Shown here piece after piece: positions 47,684 through 59,200 of a DNA stretch of 64,000 nt. The stretch spans positions 34,087 through 98,086 of the forward strand of contig MDYQ01000613.1 of NCBI GenBank assembly GCA_003024175.1, in the 5' to 3' direction. Within the stretch, counting starts at the first letter, position 1, and the number at the start of each line of letters is the position of its first letter. The notes beneath the pieces were generated by a model. It had not been told where the DNA came from, ran no database searches, and saw only the letters and a program-made list of their open reading frames with translations. A program made the position numbers and the translations under genes. The DNA comes from Planoprotostelium fungivorum. Its lineage: Eukaryota; Evosea; Variosea; Cavosteliida; Cavosteliaceae.

Positions 47684-50600
47684 TCACTTTCGTTTAGTTG
47701 CCTTCTTCCTCGCCGCCTCCGGTTTCGTCGGCACGTCCGGTTCATCTTCCCATATCATCGTCTTCTTGTCTACCTTCTCTATCTTGTCTACCTTCTCTGT
47801 CTTCTTCGTCTCCACACTCTTCTTGTCCTTGTTGGATGTAGAGACTTGTTTCAGTCGCTGTATGTTCCTGCAGTGGAAGGGAAGGAGCGAAGTCGGGAGA
47901 CCGTAGACGACGGGAGAGCTGCCCACGATATACTTCATGGAGCAGGAGCTCCGTGAGACTGTGGAGGTGAGAACGTTGAGAGGGCCCAGTGGATCACCTG
48001 ACACGGCCTCTGACAGGTTCGGTTGATCTCCGGAGAACCAATTGTAGAGGAGAGACCCGGAAAATCGGTCGAGATCTCCGTCCGTCACGTCCCAAAGACA
48101 TCCTACCACGGCGGGGCTGTCCCAAATGAGCTGTTTCCCGCCAAAAAATGTAACTCACCATCCGTTGAGGAGGTAGTGGAGGACGTTCCCCTGCGGTTCG
48201 AATTCACCCCTCTCCTTGAGTCTCCCGGAAGAACAACCAAGTAAGAGAGAAACGGGGGAAGGTTTGTCCATCTTGGCAATGTGTTCACCAGGCAGATACA
48301 TCTCTCCTCCATTGTGACCCAGGTACCTATCTACTGTGAGAAGATTCACGGAAGATACCGAGAAGATATAGAGAATATTCCGAGAAGATCGTGAGGACAT
48401 TCTAAGAAGATTCAGAAGAGATGAGACTCACAGGAAGAGTTGGTTGTCTGATAGCCCCCTCTTCATCTCCTCTCCACTCGGCTCCACCCCCGTCACACCC
48501 CTCCACGTCTCCTGTCTACCCTCCATCAGCACCACACATCACGTGACCTCTATCTCACCCCTCGAATGTCTCTTGAAAATTCTTCTGAGTGCTGGGGAGA
48601 TCCTTACCTGGATTCAGGAGGTAATAGCACCTCTTAGGATCCACACGCGTCACCCTCCTCTTGTTGAGGAAGAGGAGAGAGGGAAGACGGGTCAGCGGTG
48701 TGTCCGCGAGGCAATCTACAACGAGTCAGGGGGACGTGGCTCGTTGTAGATGGAATCACCGAGGCTCTCCCAGGGTAGAGATTGGACTCGCTTGTCTAAG
48801 ACGAGAATGATGGGATCTCTCTGCAGTGGAGAATGTTCCGAGGAGATTTCCGTCGTATCTTCTTCGAATATTCCGCTCTTGACCATCGATCTACAATACT
48901 CCCTCTCGTATTCTCCACACAACTACCACCGTCAACAATTAAATAGAATAAAATCTCACCTCCTCCAATTGCTTCTTCTTCTTTGCCGTGAGATCAGCAG
49001 GGTGCCACCTCAATAGATATCCCAGGGCACATCGTAAGACTCTGTACCTGTCCTCTTCTTCCGTCTCGTCGTTGACGATGAGTTGAGGTAGGGAGTGAAG
49101 GATGAATTGAATCATCTGTTCCTCCAAAGTAAAACCGGAGGACTTCACGAGTGCCTCGGTGCTCTTCTTCAATCTGGAAACGCAGCCGTTGAGGGTGGCT
49201 GAGAGGGTCAATCTACAACGTTGTAGACGAACCCACCTCCCGCCTTGCCGGATACTTCTCCGATCATCATGGAGCGGAAGCAGCCCAATATCGAGTTTTC
49301 CATGGATTCCACGAGACTTTTCATCTGACCATCGAGCCACTCCCGGCTCTTCCACCAGGTGGCCCATTTGTTTGAGTCGATCTCCTTTTTCGTCTGTGTC
49401 TGACGACTGCAGTCCATCAAGTGGAAGAAGCGCTGATAGATCTGGCTCCAGTTGTTACCCTCCCTGAATTCCGTTGTAGATTCACTGTCGTATTCGTCGG
49501 ATATTTCTTCCTGGAAAAATGAGAAATGGAGAGTTGTAGACGCTCACCGGTTCCCCGATTCCGGGAAATTTAGAGATATCATCGAAATCTACGGGTGAAG
49601 CCCCGTTGTAGATCGTCGAATCTTCCATCATGGATATTCTCACGGATACCGTCTCTCGATTGGGTGTCGATCTAGTGATGAGCAGACACTTCTCTTCCTC
49701 CACCAATCTCACACTGACCACTCCCCACGTCTGCCATCACATCAATCATCGATTCACGTTGATGTGATGTGCATCAATCACCTCGGGTAGATCGTTGATC
49801 AATTCATCGTGATGTGAATCGTTGTAGATGGGTGATTGCATCTCCCAGAGTTCTTCTTCCTCTCGGATGCTCATCGATGATACGAGATCAGACAGGGCGG
49901 ATTCTTCCGCGTTCCCCTTCTTCTCTCCCTTCTCCTTCTTCTCTCTATTTCTCTGTCGTTGTAGTCGGATGGCCTCGTATTGATTGCCGTAAGTCATTCC
50001 CATGGATAGATCTGTCGTACGTCAGTCATGTGACACCATACATCACTCACTCGAATAGATGATGGAGGAGTTGATGACGTCATCATCAGTCTCATCTACA
50101 ACGGGACAGTGTGGTCCGTAGAGCACCGTGATCATTTTTCCGGCTTCCGAAGTCAAGTGAGGCAGCCTCAGACGCTCGGCCAGGCGAAACGATTCGAAGA
50201 AATTTCTGCGAGCTTGTTCCAGGAAGACGGATGGCTCTACAACGCTCGATTTCTTTGATTTCCCTGGGAACCACAGGGAATCGATCTCCTGGGACAATTC
50301 TTCCTCGCCTGTCGTTCGTTCAGTGAATGATCGTTGTAGATGGACAGATTCACCATTTGAGACGAATATTTTGCCCAGGACAAAGTGACAGAGAGCTCGA
50401 TCGGGTAACCCCAGGAGACCACTCTCGAGGGAAGCTATGCCAACGTGAGTATCTACAACGTTGTAGATGGATACCCACCCTCCAATATGCCTTGGTATTC
50501 TTCGTGGTCACCTCCCAGCAGCCCCATCATTCCTCTTCTCAGTGTGATCCTCTCTGTCATCTTTGCGATTCCTCTTCGTTCTGACGTGGGAAGTGTACTC

Positions 50601-53600
50601 GTCTTCCCTTTTTTGGCGGGAAGTGTACACGTCTGATGGATGTCATCTTCTAATTCAGCGAAATTTCATTCACCTCGGAGAAGATTTCAGAGAGATCGTA
50701 CTCTACGCGTTTCAAAATTTTGAGACGCTGTCGCATTGTTTTCGGAAGGTGATCGGACGTCAGACTTGAATTCTCCAGTAGATCTAATGATTTAGCCGAT
50801 GATAGCCTCGTCAGCAGCATCTCCGTGCGGTCTAAGATTTCAGTTCCTCTCTCTTCCTTCTCTTCTCCCTCCCGATCTACAACGAGTCAATCTCATTCTG
50901 ATGATCCACTCACCTCGTAATACTCCGTCGAATTCGGAGAGTCCAAGTGAGATTAAAAATAGATCGGCGGCGTGTTGGCTCGTTGCAGATTCGATTTCCT
51001 CTCCCCACTGAGTGCAGGTGTCAAAGAGGCTGGCGGCCTCCTTGTCTCTCTTCATTTTGAAGAGCAAGTCACTTCTCATCACTCTCATCGTGTTGACTGC
51101 GGCAGAATCTTCTCCGGAAAATTCCACGGCCGTCTCGTGACCTTTCATGGAAAATTGCAGGGCACGGAGGTCATCACCCAGCAGGGTGTACAGGTGGCAC
51201 ACCTTGTCGGGGTCAAAATGTGGTCCACGTTCCAATGGAGAGGACGGAAGGAAGATGTTCACTCACCCTGCCGTGAGCGTCGAGCAGTCTCTGACGCAAG
51301 TTCCATTGTAGATCGGATACGTACAGTACGCACGATCGTTCTTCGGAACCATCTGCACAGAAGAAGGTGAGGAGGTTACGTAAGAGGGAGAAGGACTCGA
51401 GGGCGTCAGAGAGGGAGGAGATCAATTGTGGCTCGTTGTAGAAGCACTCCGAACGTAAAGCGTAAGCCGAAGCGAGTTGTAGATTGACCAGTGGCCCGGG
51501 TGTGCTGGCCTGCACAGCATAAATGAAAATAAAATGAAATAAAAGGTCACTTGGAGGTGATCGAGGACCTCGTCTGCGAGTTGTAGAGCGGTAGCCGTGT
51601 CTTCTGATTCTAAGAGGAGCCAACCTCTCAGGATCTCCACTTCGGTGTTTCTGTTCTCCACCGTGATCTTCATCATCCCACTACAACTCGCCTCCTTCAT
51701 TTTCTTCGAAATTTCCGTCGATTTTTCCGAGAAGATTTCTGCTCGCTTGGTGTATCCCAATCGAAGATATGTTTCACTCATTCGAACGTATGCAAATGTG
51801 AGATCTATGGATATCAGATCGTGACTTCACTGATACATCTCACCACACATGGACTGTAGGCTGTCTGGCTTGACGTTGAGACATAAAGCCACGATGAACC
51901 GAAGAGCTTGCATCTGTAACGGATAATCTTGGACGAAATAGAGGAAATCGGCCGTGGTCTCTGTGTCACGTCAATCTACAACGAGACCACCTTGATACTC
52001 ACTGAGAGTGGATAGAGTGGACGACAGACAGCGGAATCTCTCTTCTCCATCCTCCCCTTCCATCTGTACCCATCAGAATCCATCTACAACGTTGTAGATG
52101 ACTCACCTGTACGTACAGCTCGTTGTAGAGAGACAGTCCCCTCTTGAAATGATCCGAATCATACTTGTGTTCGGCCTCGTAAGAGAGGATACCCACCCAG
52201 AGGTGTGTAGATGCCATGTCATCGATCAACTTCTTCTCTTGCTCCATGCAAGAGACACTCTGTTTGAGATACGGATGCTGGGGGAGGTGCTGGAGGCACA
52301 ATTCTTTGAGACGCTGGCGGCGTTCCATCTGCTCTTCGATCTGGTCGTTCGGATGAGAGGGAGAGCAGAGACATATCCACTCACCTCTTGATGATTGAAG
52401 AACGTAGCAGCCATCGCCTTGTTCAAGAGTTGCTCCACCTTCTTTTCCTCCTTCTTGCCTCTCTTCAACGTCTCTTCTAATTCCTCCACGATCTCCTCGT
52501 ACCCCTCCGTACTTTTCTTGGAATTCTTCTTGTCCGCTCCTGCCTCCACCACCCCCTCCATGATCTCCATGGCTTCCGAGAGGATCTCCAAAGCGGCCGT
52601 CGGGTTGGGTCTGTGCTCGTTGTCGGGGTCGTTCAACCGAATGACTCTGGCTCTTTCTCTCAGGATGCAGGCCCGGGGGAGGGGGAGTCGGCCGTCGTTG
52701 TAGATGGAAGAGAGGGTAGAGAGGAGGGAGAGGAGGAAGCGTGGGGTGTGGAGGGTGCTGGGGAGTTGGCAGCAGAAGGTGTACCTAGGGTGGGTCGGTC
52801 TACAATGATACTCGACGTGATGTTTGCGGGCAGGGTGGGACGTTGGTGATGAAGATGTGATGATGTGATGATGTTGATGTTGATGATGTGATCATGTTGA
52901 TGATGATGATGATGATGATGATAATGATGATAATGATGATGATGATGAGTGATGAGGTATGAGTGAGAATGACTCACTCGTTCTCTAAGATCGTTCCTAT
53001 GAGACTCGTTGATAACTTGACCGGAAATTTGATGGCCTCGAGAACATCCTTCAAGCTCATGTCACTGATGTCCTCACGTCCCTCCTTCTTCTTCTTCCCA
53101 AAGTAAGCCGCTCTGTCCCTGCACCACCTCTCTACCAGTGCGTTGACGCTGACGTCATTCAGATCTGGATGTCTCTGAATAGAGTGACGGATGGCTACCA
53201 GAGCAGCCTGCGAGATGTCAGAGAGATTCGATGGAAAACTCGTGGAGATCTCACCTGATGATCTCCCAGGCGCTGCTGACACACGGCGATGAGTTCATAT
53301 TTCCGAAATAAATCGGATGATTTGAGTCTGGTCACGTCTCGATCGATCCACTCGTTGAATATACGACAACACTGCTCCAACTCCCGAATGCAATTTTCGA
53401 ATTCTGAAGCCCGATAGAGGCGAAGGGCGGCCTCGTAATAGCTGACACCGTCAATCTACAACGCTTCATGTGAATGAAACCCTCACCCCACCGCCACGCG
53501 GCCCAGATCATTCCCGCCCGATTTTTTTGCACAAGCTTCTGCCTCTCTCAAGTTGTCACTGTTGTCTTTGACTGTTCCAGTGGTACAGAGTGCATTCAAT

Positions 53601-55454
53601 CGTACAGAATTCATTGCAATGAAGCCTCCAGCCTTCGAGTACAGCTTCAGTGCATTGTCCCACGATTGTCCAGTCTCAATCATTTGGGACATGAGTTGGG
53701 TGGCCTCCTCGATGATCTTCGTGACCTTCGTGTTCTTCTGTACCTGGCGCGTGTCAATCTACAATCAACCAAATTCGTTCACCTCGGGTACATTCTTCAT
53801 GGTCAAATGGACTCTACGGATCTCAAACAACTTACGTACGGTTCTCATGAATATTCCGTAATTTTCCGGTTCTTCGTCCGTTGTAGATTTGATGACGTCC
53901 ATTGGTATCTCCTTCACTGCCTCTCTCAGTACATCGTAGCCCGCCCGAAAATTCTTCGAAAATTCGCTCAGTCTCGTCTCTGTCGCAGGTTCAGGAGGGG
54001 ATGGATCTCAGTTACGTACCGATCTTCTTGTTTTCTTGCAAGTTGACGGCAGCCAAGCTGATGTAGAAGCTCCCGTTGTGGTATCTATTGTCTTCGGTGT
54101 AGTCCACGGCAAATTCATAGATACGTCTCGCCTCGGAGAATCTACCCGTCTACAACAGATGAGAAGGGAGGGAGAATGATGTCATACCTTGTAGTAGAGG
54201 GAGGCGTAGTGGTTCAGGGCACGGATGTAAGAGAGTTTACCGGTGGGTAGTTTCGACTTCTCACGATCAGAGTAAGTGAATGCCTCTTGATAAAAGTTCA
54301 AGGCCAATCTCTCTTTGATGGCTCCATCTGATGAACCCATCAGATTTGTAGGAATGAAATAACATGAAATAAATGATAAAGTGATTCGATGTGAAAACAC
54401 ACGACTCACTATTTACACATATGGCCTCGAAATAAGAAGCCGCTTTGTACAAGTTGTCGCAGTACGACGAAGGAAATTCCTCGAATTTTCTGTGAACGAT
54501 GGCCGCCGCCACCCTAGCCAGAGTCTCCACCTCTCCTTCTACGAAATCTCAACGAAAATGTACGGAAGATTCTCCTCACCTTTGACCTTCCTGCTCCATC
54601 GATAGAAAGTCCTCAGCAGTGAATCACAACACTGCATGCATTTCTCAGAAGACTTTTTTGCGTAATATTCGATCCAGGGCATCAGCTGTGACTGTACGAT
54701 CTGTTCCACGTCCTGCTGTCGTCAGCGTCGGGCTCGTTGTAGATCGATCCGTTCACCTCGTCCAGCTCTACGAGGCACGTGACGAGTGTGACGAGTGTGT
54801 TGACTGTCAGCGCACAGAACTCTTCGGTCTCTTTTCCGCAGGGCAGGAATGTCTTCTCCTTGTTCAGCTTGTACGTCTTCACTTGATGATCGTTCAGCCT
54901 CTTCTCGACCACTTTCGCTTGTTCGGTGGTGAGTTTGTACTGTGGATCCATCAGTGAGATGAATCGAGATGGAGACATGACCTGCTTGGCCGAATAACAT
55001 GCGGAGAGAATTTTGTAAGATGTCTTCTCGTAATATAGTGATGGACATTTGAGTTGTGAACTGATCTTCTCCAATAGATCGATGGCTGGTACAGCGTCAA
55101 ATTGGGTGGAAAAGATAAACTGTTACCTGATTCGGTACATCGCACAAAGAACGGGAAGAGGGCAGGTGACATTGTTGCATCCATTTTAGATAGATTTTGT
55201 GCGATGAGATCCGTCAGCGTCTTCCCGAAACGAGCGGCCATCTTTTGTTCCTTGTCTATATCGCTAATAATGCGTCAGATGGAATGCTACATTGTATATT
55301 CTCACGTTTTCTTTCGGCTGCCCGGGACGTTCTCCCACTCGATCATGTCTTGGAAGTAATCGTCAAAGGACTCTTGAATGTCCTCTTCACGACCCTTCCA
55401 TTTCGAGAGGTCACTGAAAGACTGGAGGAGATGCTGGCCTTCGTCCTTGGTCAT
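47684..55454 (-). CDS. ESPL1: Separase (cohesin protease, C50 family)
   Basis: Separase cleaves kleisin at anaphase. The C-terminal protease is clear: ILVLDKRVQSLPWESL joined across a 44-nt intron to DCLADTPLTRLPSLLFLNKR, then CYYLLNPGKDLPSTQKNF, then YLGHNGGEMYLPGEHIAKMD with the catalytic His, SLLLGCSSGRLKERGEFEPQ with the catalytic Cys, GCLWDVTDGDLDRFSGSLLY and MKYIVGSSPVVYGLPTSLLP. A Lys/Glu-rich tail ends at 47684. The N-terminal 5.5 kb is a helical, TPR-like solenoid. The start (55454, MTKDEGQHLLQSFSDLSKWK) joins through a 42-nt intron to DIDKEQKMAARFGKTLTDLI. More than twenty introns of about 37-46 nt were seen, many with the CTACAACG/CGTTGTAG motif. The His motif is GHNGGE rather than the common GHGxG. 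Confidence 0.95.
48714..48751. repeat. 12-bp perfect inverted repeat inside a separase intron
   Basis: ATCTACAACGAG (48714-48725) and CTCGTTGTAGAT (48740-48751) are perfect reverse complements around a 14-nt loop. On the coding strand the left arm starts 8 nt after the GTGATT donor. The right arm ends the intron: its GTTGTAG is the acceptor, proven by the conserved exon join LPWESL/DCLADTPLTRLPS. The branch-like CTGAC lies just before the right arm. Confidence 0.85.
49212..49227. repeat. Perfect 16-bp palindrome TCTACAACGTTGTAGA in a separase intron
   Basis: The palindrome sits in a 38-nt intron (GTGGGTTCG donor side, TTGACCCTCTCAG acceptor side). It is followed directly by a branch-like TTGAC. 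The flanking exons (SGKAGG and ATLNGCVSRLKKSTE) stay in frame when the intron is removed. Confidence 0.85.
50451..50468. repeat. Perfect 18-bp palindrome ATCTACAACGTTGTAGAT in a separase intron
   Basis: The palindrome lies in the middle of a 44-nt intron on the minus strand. Removal of the intron joins a frame ending EYQGILE to ASLESGLLGLPDRALCHFV. Confidence 0.85.
52082..52099. repeat. Perfect 18-bp palindrome ATCTACAACGTTGTAGAT in a separase intron
   Basis: Second exact 18-bp copy, in a 43-nt intron (GTGAGTC then the palindrome, ending GGGTACAG). Removing the intron joins SLYNELYVQ to MEGEDGEERFRCLSSTL in frame. Confidence 0.85.
52855..52950. repeat. GATGATG/TGTTGATGATG microsatellite in a separase intron
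   Basis: About 95 bp of GATGATG, TGTTGATG and ATAATGATG units. The neighbouring minus-strand exon starts just to the right, at the NE end of a frame reading KLSTSLIGTILENE, so the array is intronic. Confidence 0.8.
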
Positions 55455-56294
55455 AGTGATTCCAAATCACCAGATGGTCTGACCCTTTCTTATACAGAGT
55501 TGAATTTCAAAAAATTGGCGGGAAATAACTCCATGATCTACAAACACATTTCCCCTCCACGATAATCCAACAGCAGAGCATCCACAGAGACGAACGGATA
55601 AGGTAGGGTGAGAATGAGTCATCCTCATGACTTGAGGATGAAGCGGAGAATAACCCTTCAGATGGCGGTTGGTTCGATCACATTCACGGAATGATACCAG
55701 TCGCTAATCACAGAGCGAGCCACAATTCCACTCTGAGACACGGACATGAGGCTTCGCTTCATTGGAAATTGACAATCATTCCTGGTGTACAACAGATTGT
55801 CATTAATAATTGCTGCCAGATGATTCGAGGATGATCGATGAATACCTCACGCTGCCTCTCTCGGGTCAAAAATGAATGTTTTTCCATCACAATACTTTCT
55901 ATCCTCTAGATCTATATGCTTCTCTGCGGACCTCTCTTGAAGAAGGGTAAGGAGCACCCTCGCATATTGATGTTAGCGAAACGAGACGAAAGGTTTGTCA
56001 GAAGAACAATATTTCCATCCAATTCCACGTCAGTGTTTCGTCAGGCGGCCTTGACGCCATGTATTGCGATGATATTTGGCTCGACATCCTCACTTCTTCA
56101 TCTGGTTGTGCATTGCGTCTTCTGTATCAGTCGTAGTCGTACATGTTCTCTGGCCTTCTTGCTTCTCTTCCTTTGCTCCGGTGAAAAAGTGTCTATGTCG
56201 TGAAAGTGCCCAAGTGCCCACGCTACAACATTTGACACTCCGTCTGACTTGACAAGGGTGAAGACCGAGAAGGTGCGACTCATATTTCAAACTG
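55455..56294. other. Divergent intergenic region between separase and the receptor kinase
   Basis: About 840 bp hold both promoters. Plus-strand frames up to 95 codons occur, but none has a domain or splice support. No RNA gene is recognised. Confidence 0.4.
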
Positions 56295-59200
56295 ATGAAG
56301 ACCATGAGGAGACTGATCTTTCTGTCTACTCTATTATTCACTGCATCATCAGTTCTCATTTCACTCGATGTCGACCTCCAAGCTGGTGAGCCTCACGAAC
56401 GTGATTTATTCCTCCAGCTGAGATGATGGATAGCTGTGGACACTGCTCTGTCAGGCATCTCATCGGGCGATGTGTATTTCTCTTTCAGCTCAGATTCAAC
56501 ATTCATCAATCGGTCCTTGTCTGTAATGAACCTTCCTCACGTCAACCTATTCTTCTCTGGTGATGGGACCAACACCTTCGACGCTCCCCTCTTCTTCTTT
56601 CACGATGTTGGGGGTGTCTCCTTCACAGGTATGTCAATTTCTCCTTCCTTTGTTTGATTTTCCATCGCCCCGCATCACGATGACACACACGCAGCTCTCA
56701 ATTTCCAGGGAGATTCTATAGCACCTATGATCACAGCAATCAATGGTAGTGTCTTGAAGATATCTCTGTGTACTTTTTCTGCGGTGCATAACGGCACCTC
56801 CATTTCTAGTACCAACATCACCGACGTATCCATCGATCAATGCACTTTTCAAGACATACAAAATACGAACGGGGGTGATGCCGATCTGCTGTTGAAATGG
56901 AATGATTAACATCTGACCAGATGCGAATGTGATCGTGCAGACGGGAACGAAATCTGTGTCTCTCACCAACACTTTGTTCGTGGATTCAACACCCTCTCTC
57001 ACTCTGTTTACCGTCAGCGAGATCGATGCACAGGCCAACATCTATTTAAATAACATCACCGTGTATTCCATCACCACCTTCTCCCTGTGGGGTCTCATCG
57101 ACATGAGGACGGACTGCAATCAGATCATCATCAGCGACTCCTCCCTCGTCAACAACATCCGTGAGCCTGATTCACCCGCAATCGAAACACGAGAAAGACT
57201 TACTCTTCACAGTCAATTACGGAGCCATCAAGATCTCCAGTGGATCCATCACGAACCTCCTAATCTCCAACACCGACATCTCATCCAGTTTCGGATTTAG
57301 TCAGATTTATTTCGACTGGTACACCTCCATCCAAAACATCACGCTGGACGGTGTCACCTTCTCACAGGGTCTAACTTCTGAGGGAGACCTATTCGGTATC
57401 GTCTCATCGGCTCTCATCATGGTCAGCGGCCAACATGGCAATCTTACCATCACCAACTCCATCGCTCGAAACTGTCTCATGGGATCCGATGCAGCTTTCA
57501 TCGCCATCATGTTCACTTACGGCCCCTCATCGGTTCAGAACGTTCTCATCGATCATGTCACGGCGCTTCAGAATCAACTGACTCCCATCGTTCTCAACGA
57601 TGCCACCATCGGGTCCATCATCATCCGCGATTCCGTTCTACAATTCAATTCGGCCATCACAACGCAGGAAATCACGACGGGAGGTGAAAAGAGATTAAAA
57701 TGAAGAAAAAACCGACGAGAGACAGGTGCGATGACAGTCATCCAATGCGAGATCGGCTCGATGATGCTGATGAACTCGGACATATCTTACAACAACGGAC
57801 TCTGCGGTGGGATCTACATCGAAGACGACATCGATTCGATTCATTTCGATAACGTCACCGGCGTCTACAACGCTGCTTCCACCTACGGAGGTGAACGATC
57901 GTCACTCACATTTTCACGATTGACTCGGTCGTAGGTATGATAAGTCTCCAATTGTACTATTCAGATACATTGGTCAGCGTGAACAACAGTGTCTTCTATT
58001 CGAACATTGCCGCTGCTGGCTCAGGTGCCATGATGATTCAATCTTTCGCTCCGGGCTCCGGTATCTACAACAGTCGTTTCGAATTCAACACGGTGACTAG
58101 TTCGGGAGATGATGCAGATGGTGAGACCTTCTCTCCTCTCACGACTCACACTTTCAGGTGGTGCTTTCACTCTGAACAATTATTACTCGGACAGTGTGAG
58201 TCGAGCGTCCGTTCAACCGACCATTCTTGTTCTCGAACACACGACCGTTCTTATTGAAGACAGAATCTATTCACTATCGACAATTGTGTCTTCCGGTCCA
58301 ATTCGGCGGCCCACGGTTCAGCGTTTCTATCTTATTCGAGATACAGACTCACTCGTTCTACCTTCTCTGGACATCCACCCAGTCAGACTGTGGTATACGA
58401 TCGGACCGATTACGCCTTCTTGTCCGAAAACAAATTCTCTGACCTGTACATTGGAACATCTGTGGGACATCTATCTCGTGTAGGATCGTGTTGATGATGT
58501 GACAGGGATTAGGGATGCATCATTCTGTCCTCGATTCAACGGTCATTGCAAATGCATCCATCTTTACATTCATCAATAATGTCATGAGCTCAACGTGGAA
58601 TCATCAAGTTGAATATCTCGATTCGGATGGTGAGATGATACGTCATCGTTCGTCTCCACTCAACGACACATCAGCTTCGATATCAGAGTACAACTTTCAG
58701 TACAACGTGGTACCTGTCACTCTCACTGGCAGTGTCATCCAATTCTTATCATCAGATGACACCATCGTGAATACGATGAGAATTGAACATAACGTCATCT
58801 CTGGATTGAGTTCAAGCTTGTTCACGCAAGTGAATAGCCATCTGATCTCTCTATCACTCAGGGGAAATGGATTGCGTTCGTCTCCCATCTCTACCTCGGA
58901 CTATCCACCGAATCTCATCGATTTGGATCTCAGTCACAATCTGGTGAGATGATTCAATCATCGAGGGGGATGTCATTCTGATGTGAATCTAGCTCACAGA
59001 TCGAGTGGAGATACCTTATTCATCGATGGAAAACTTGCAGACATTATCCATCAACGACAATCGATTCACAAATCCTTCTGTTTTCCTATCTATGCCATCA
59101 GACCTGTCCTTCCTCGATGTCTCCGGGAACAACTATTCCGGTCCCGTGTCGATATTCTCATCGATGAACGATCTAGAGGTGATGTCATCACATCGATGAT

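Noticed and set aside
52080-52110. Recurrent RCRW / RCRL / IYNE peptides as a conserved protein motif
   Set aside because: Most arise by reading the intron motif CGTTGTAGAT or ATCTACAACGAG as coding; they vanish on splicing.
56090-56359. Minus-strand ORF of 89 codons before the receptor kinase
   Set aside because: Overlaps the receptor signal-peptide exon and has no domain or splice support.
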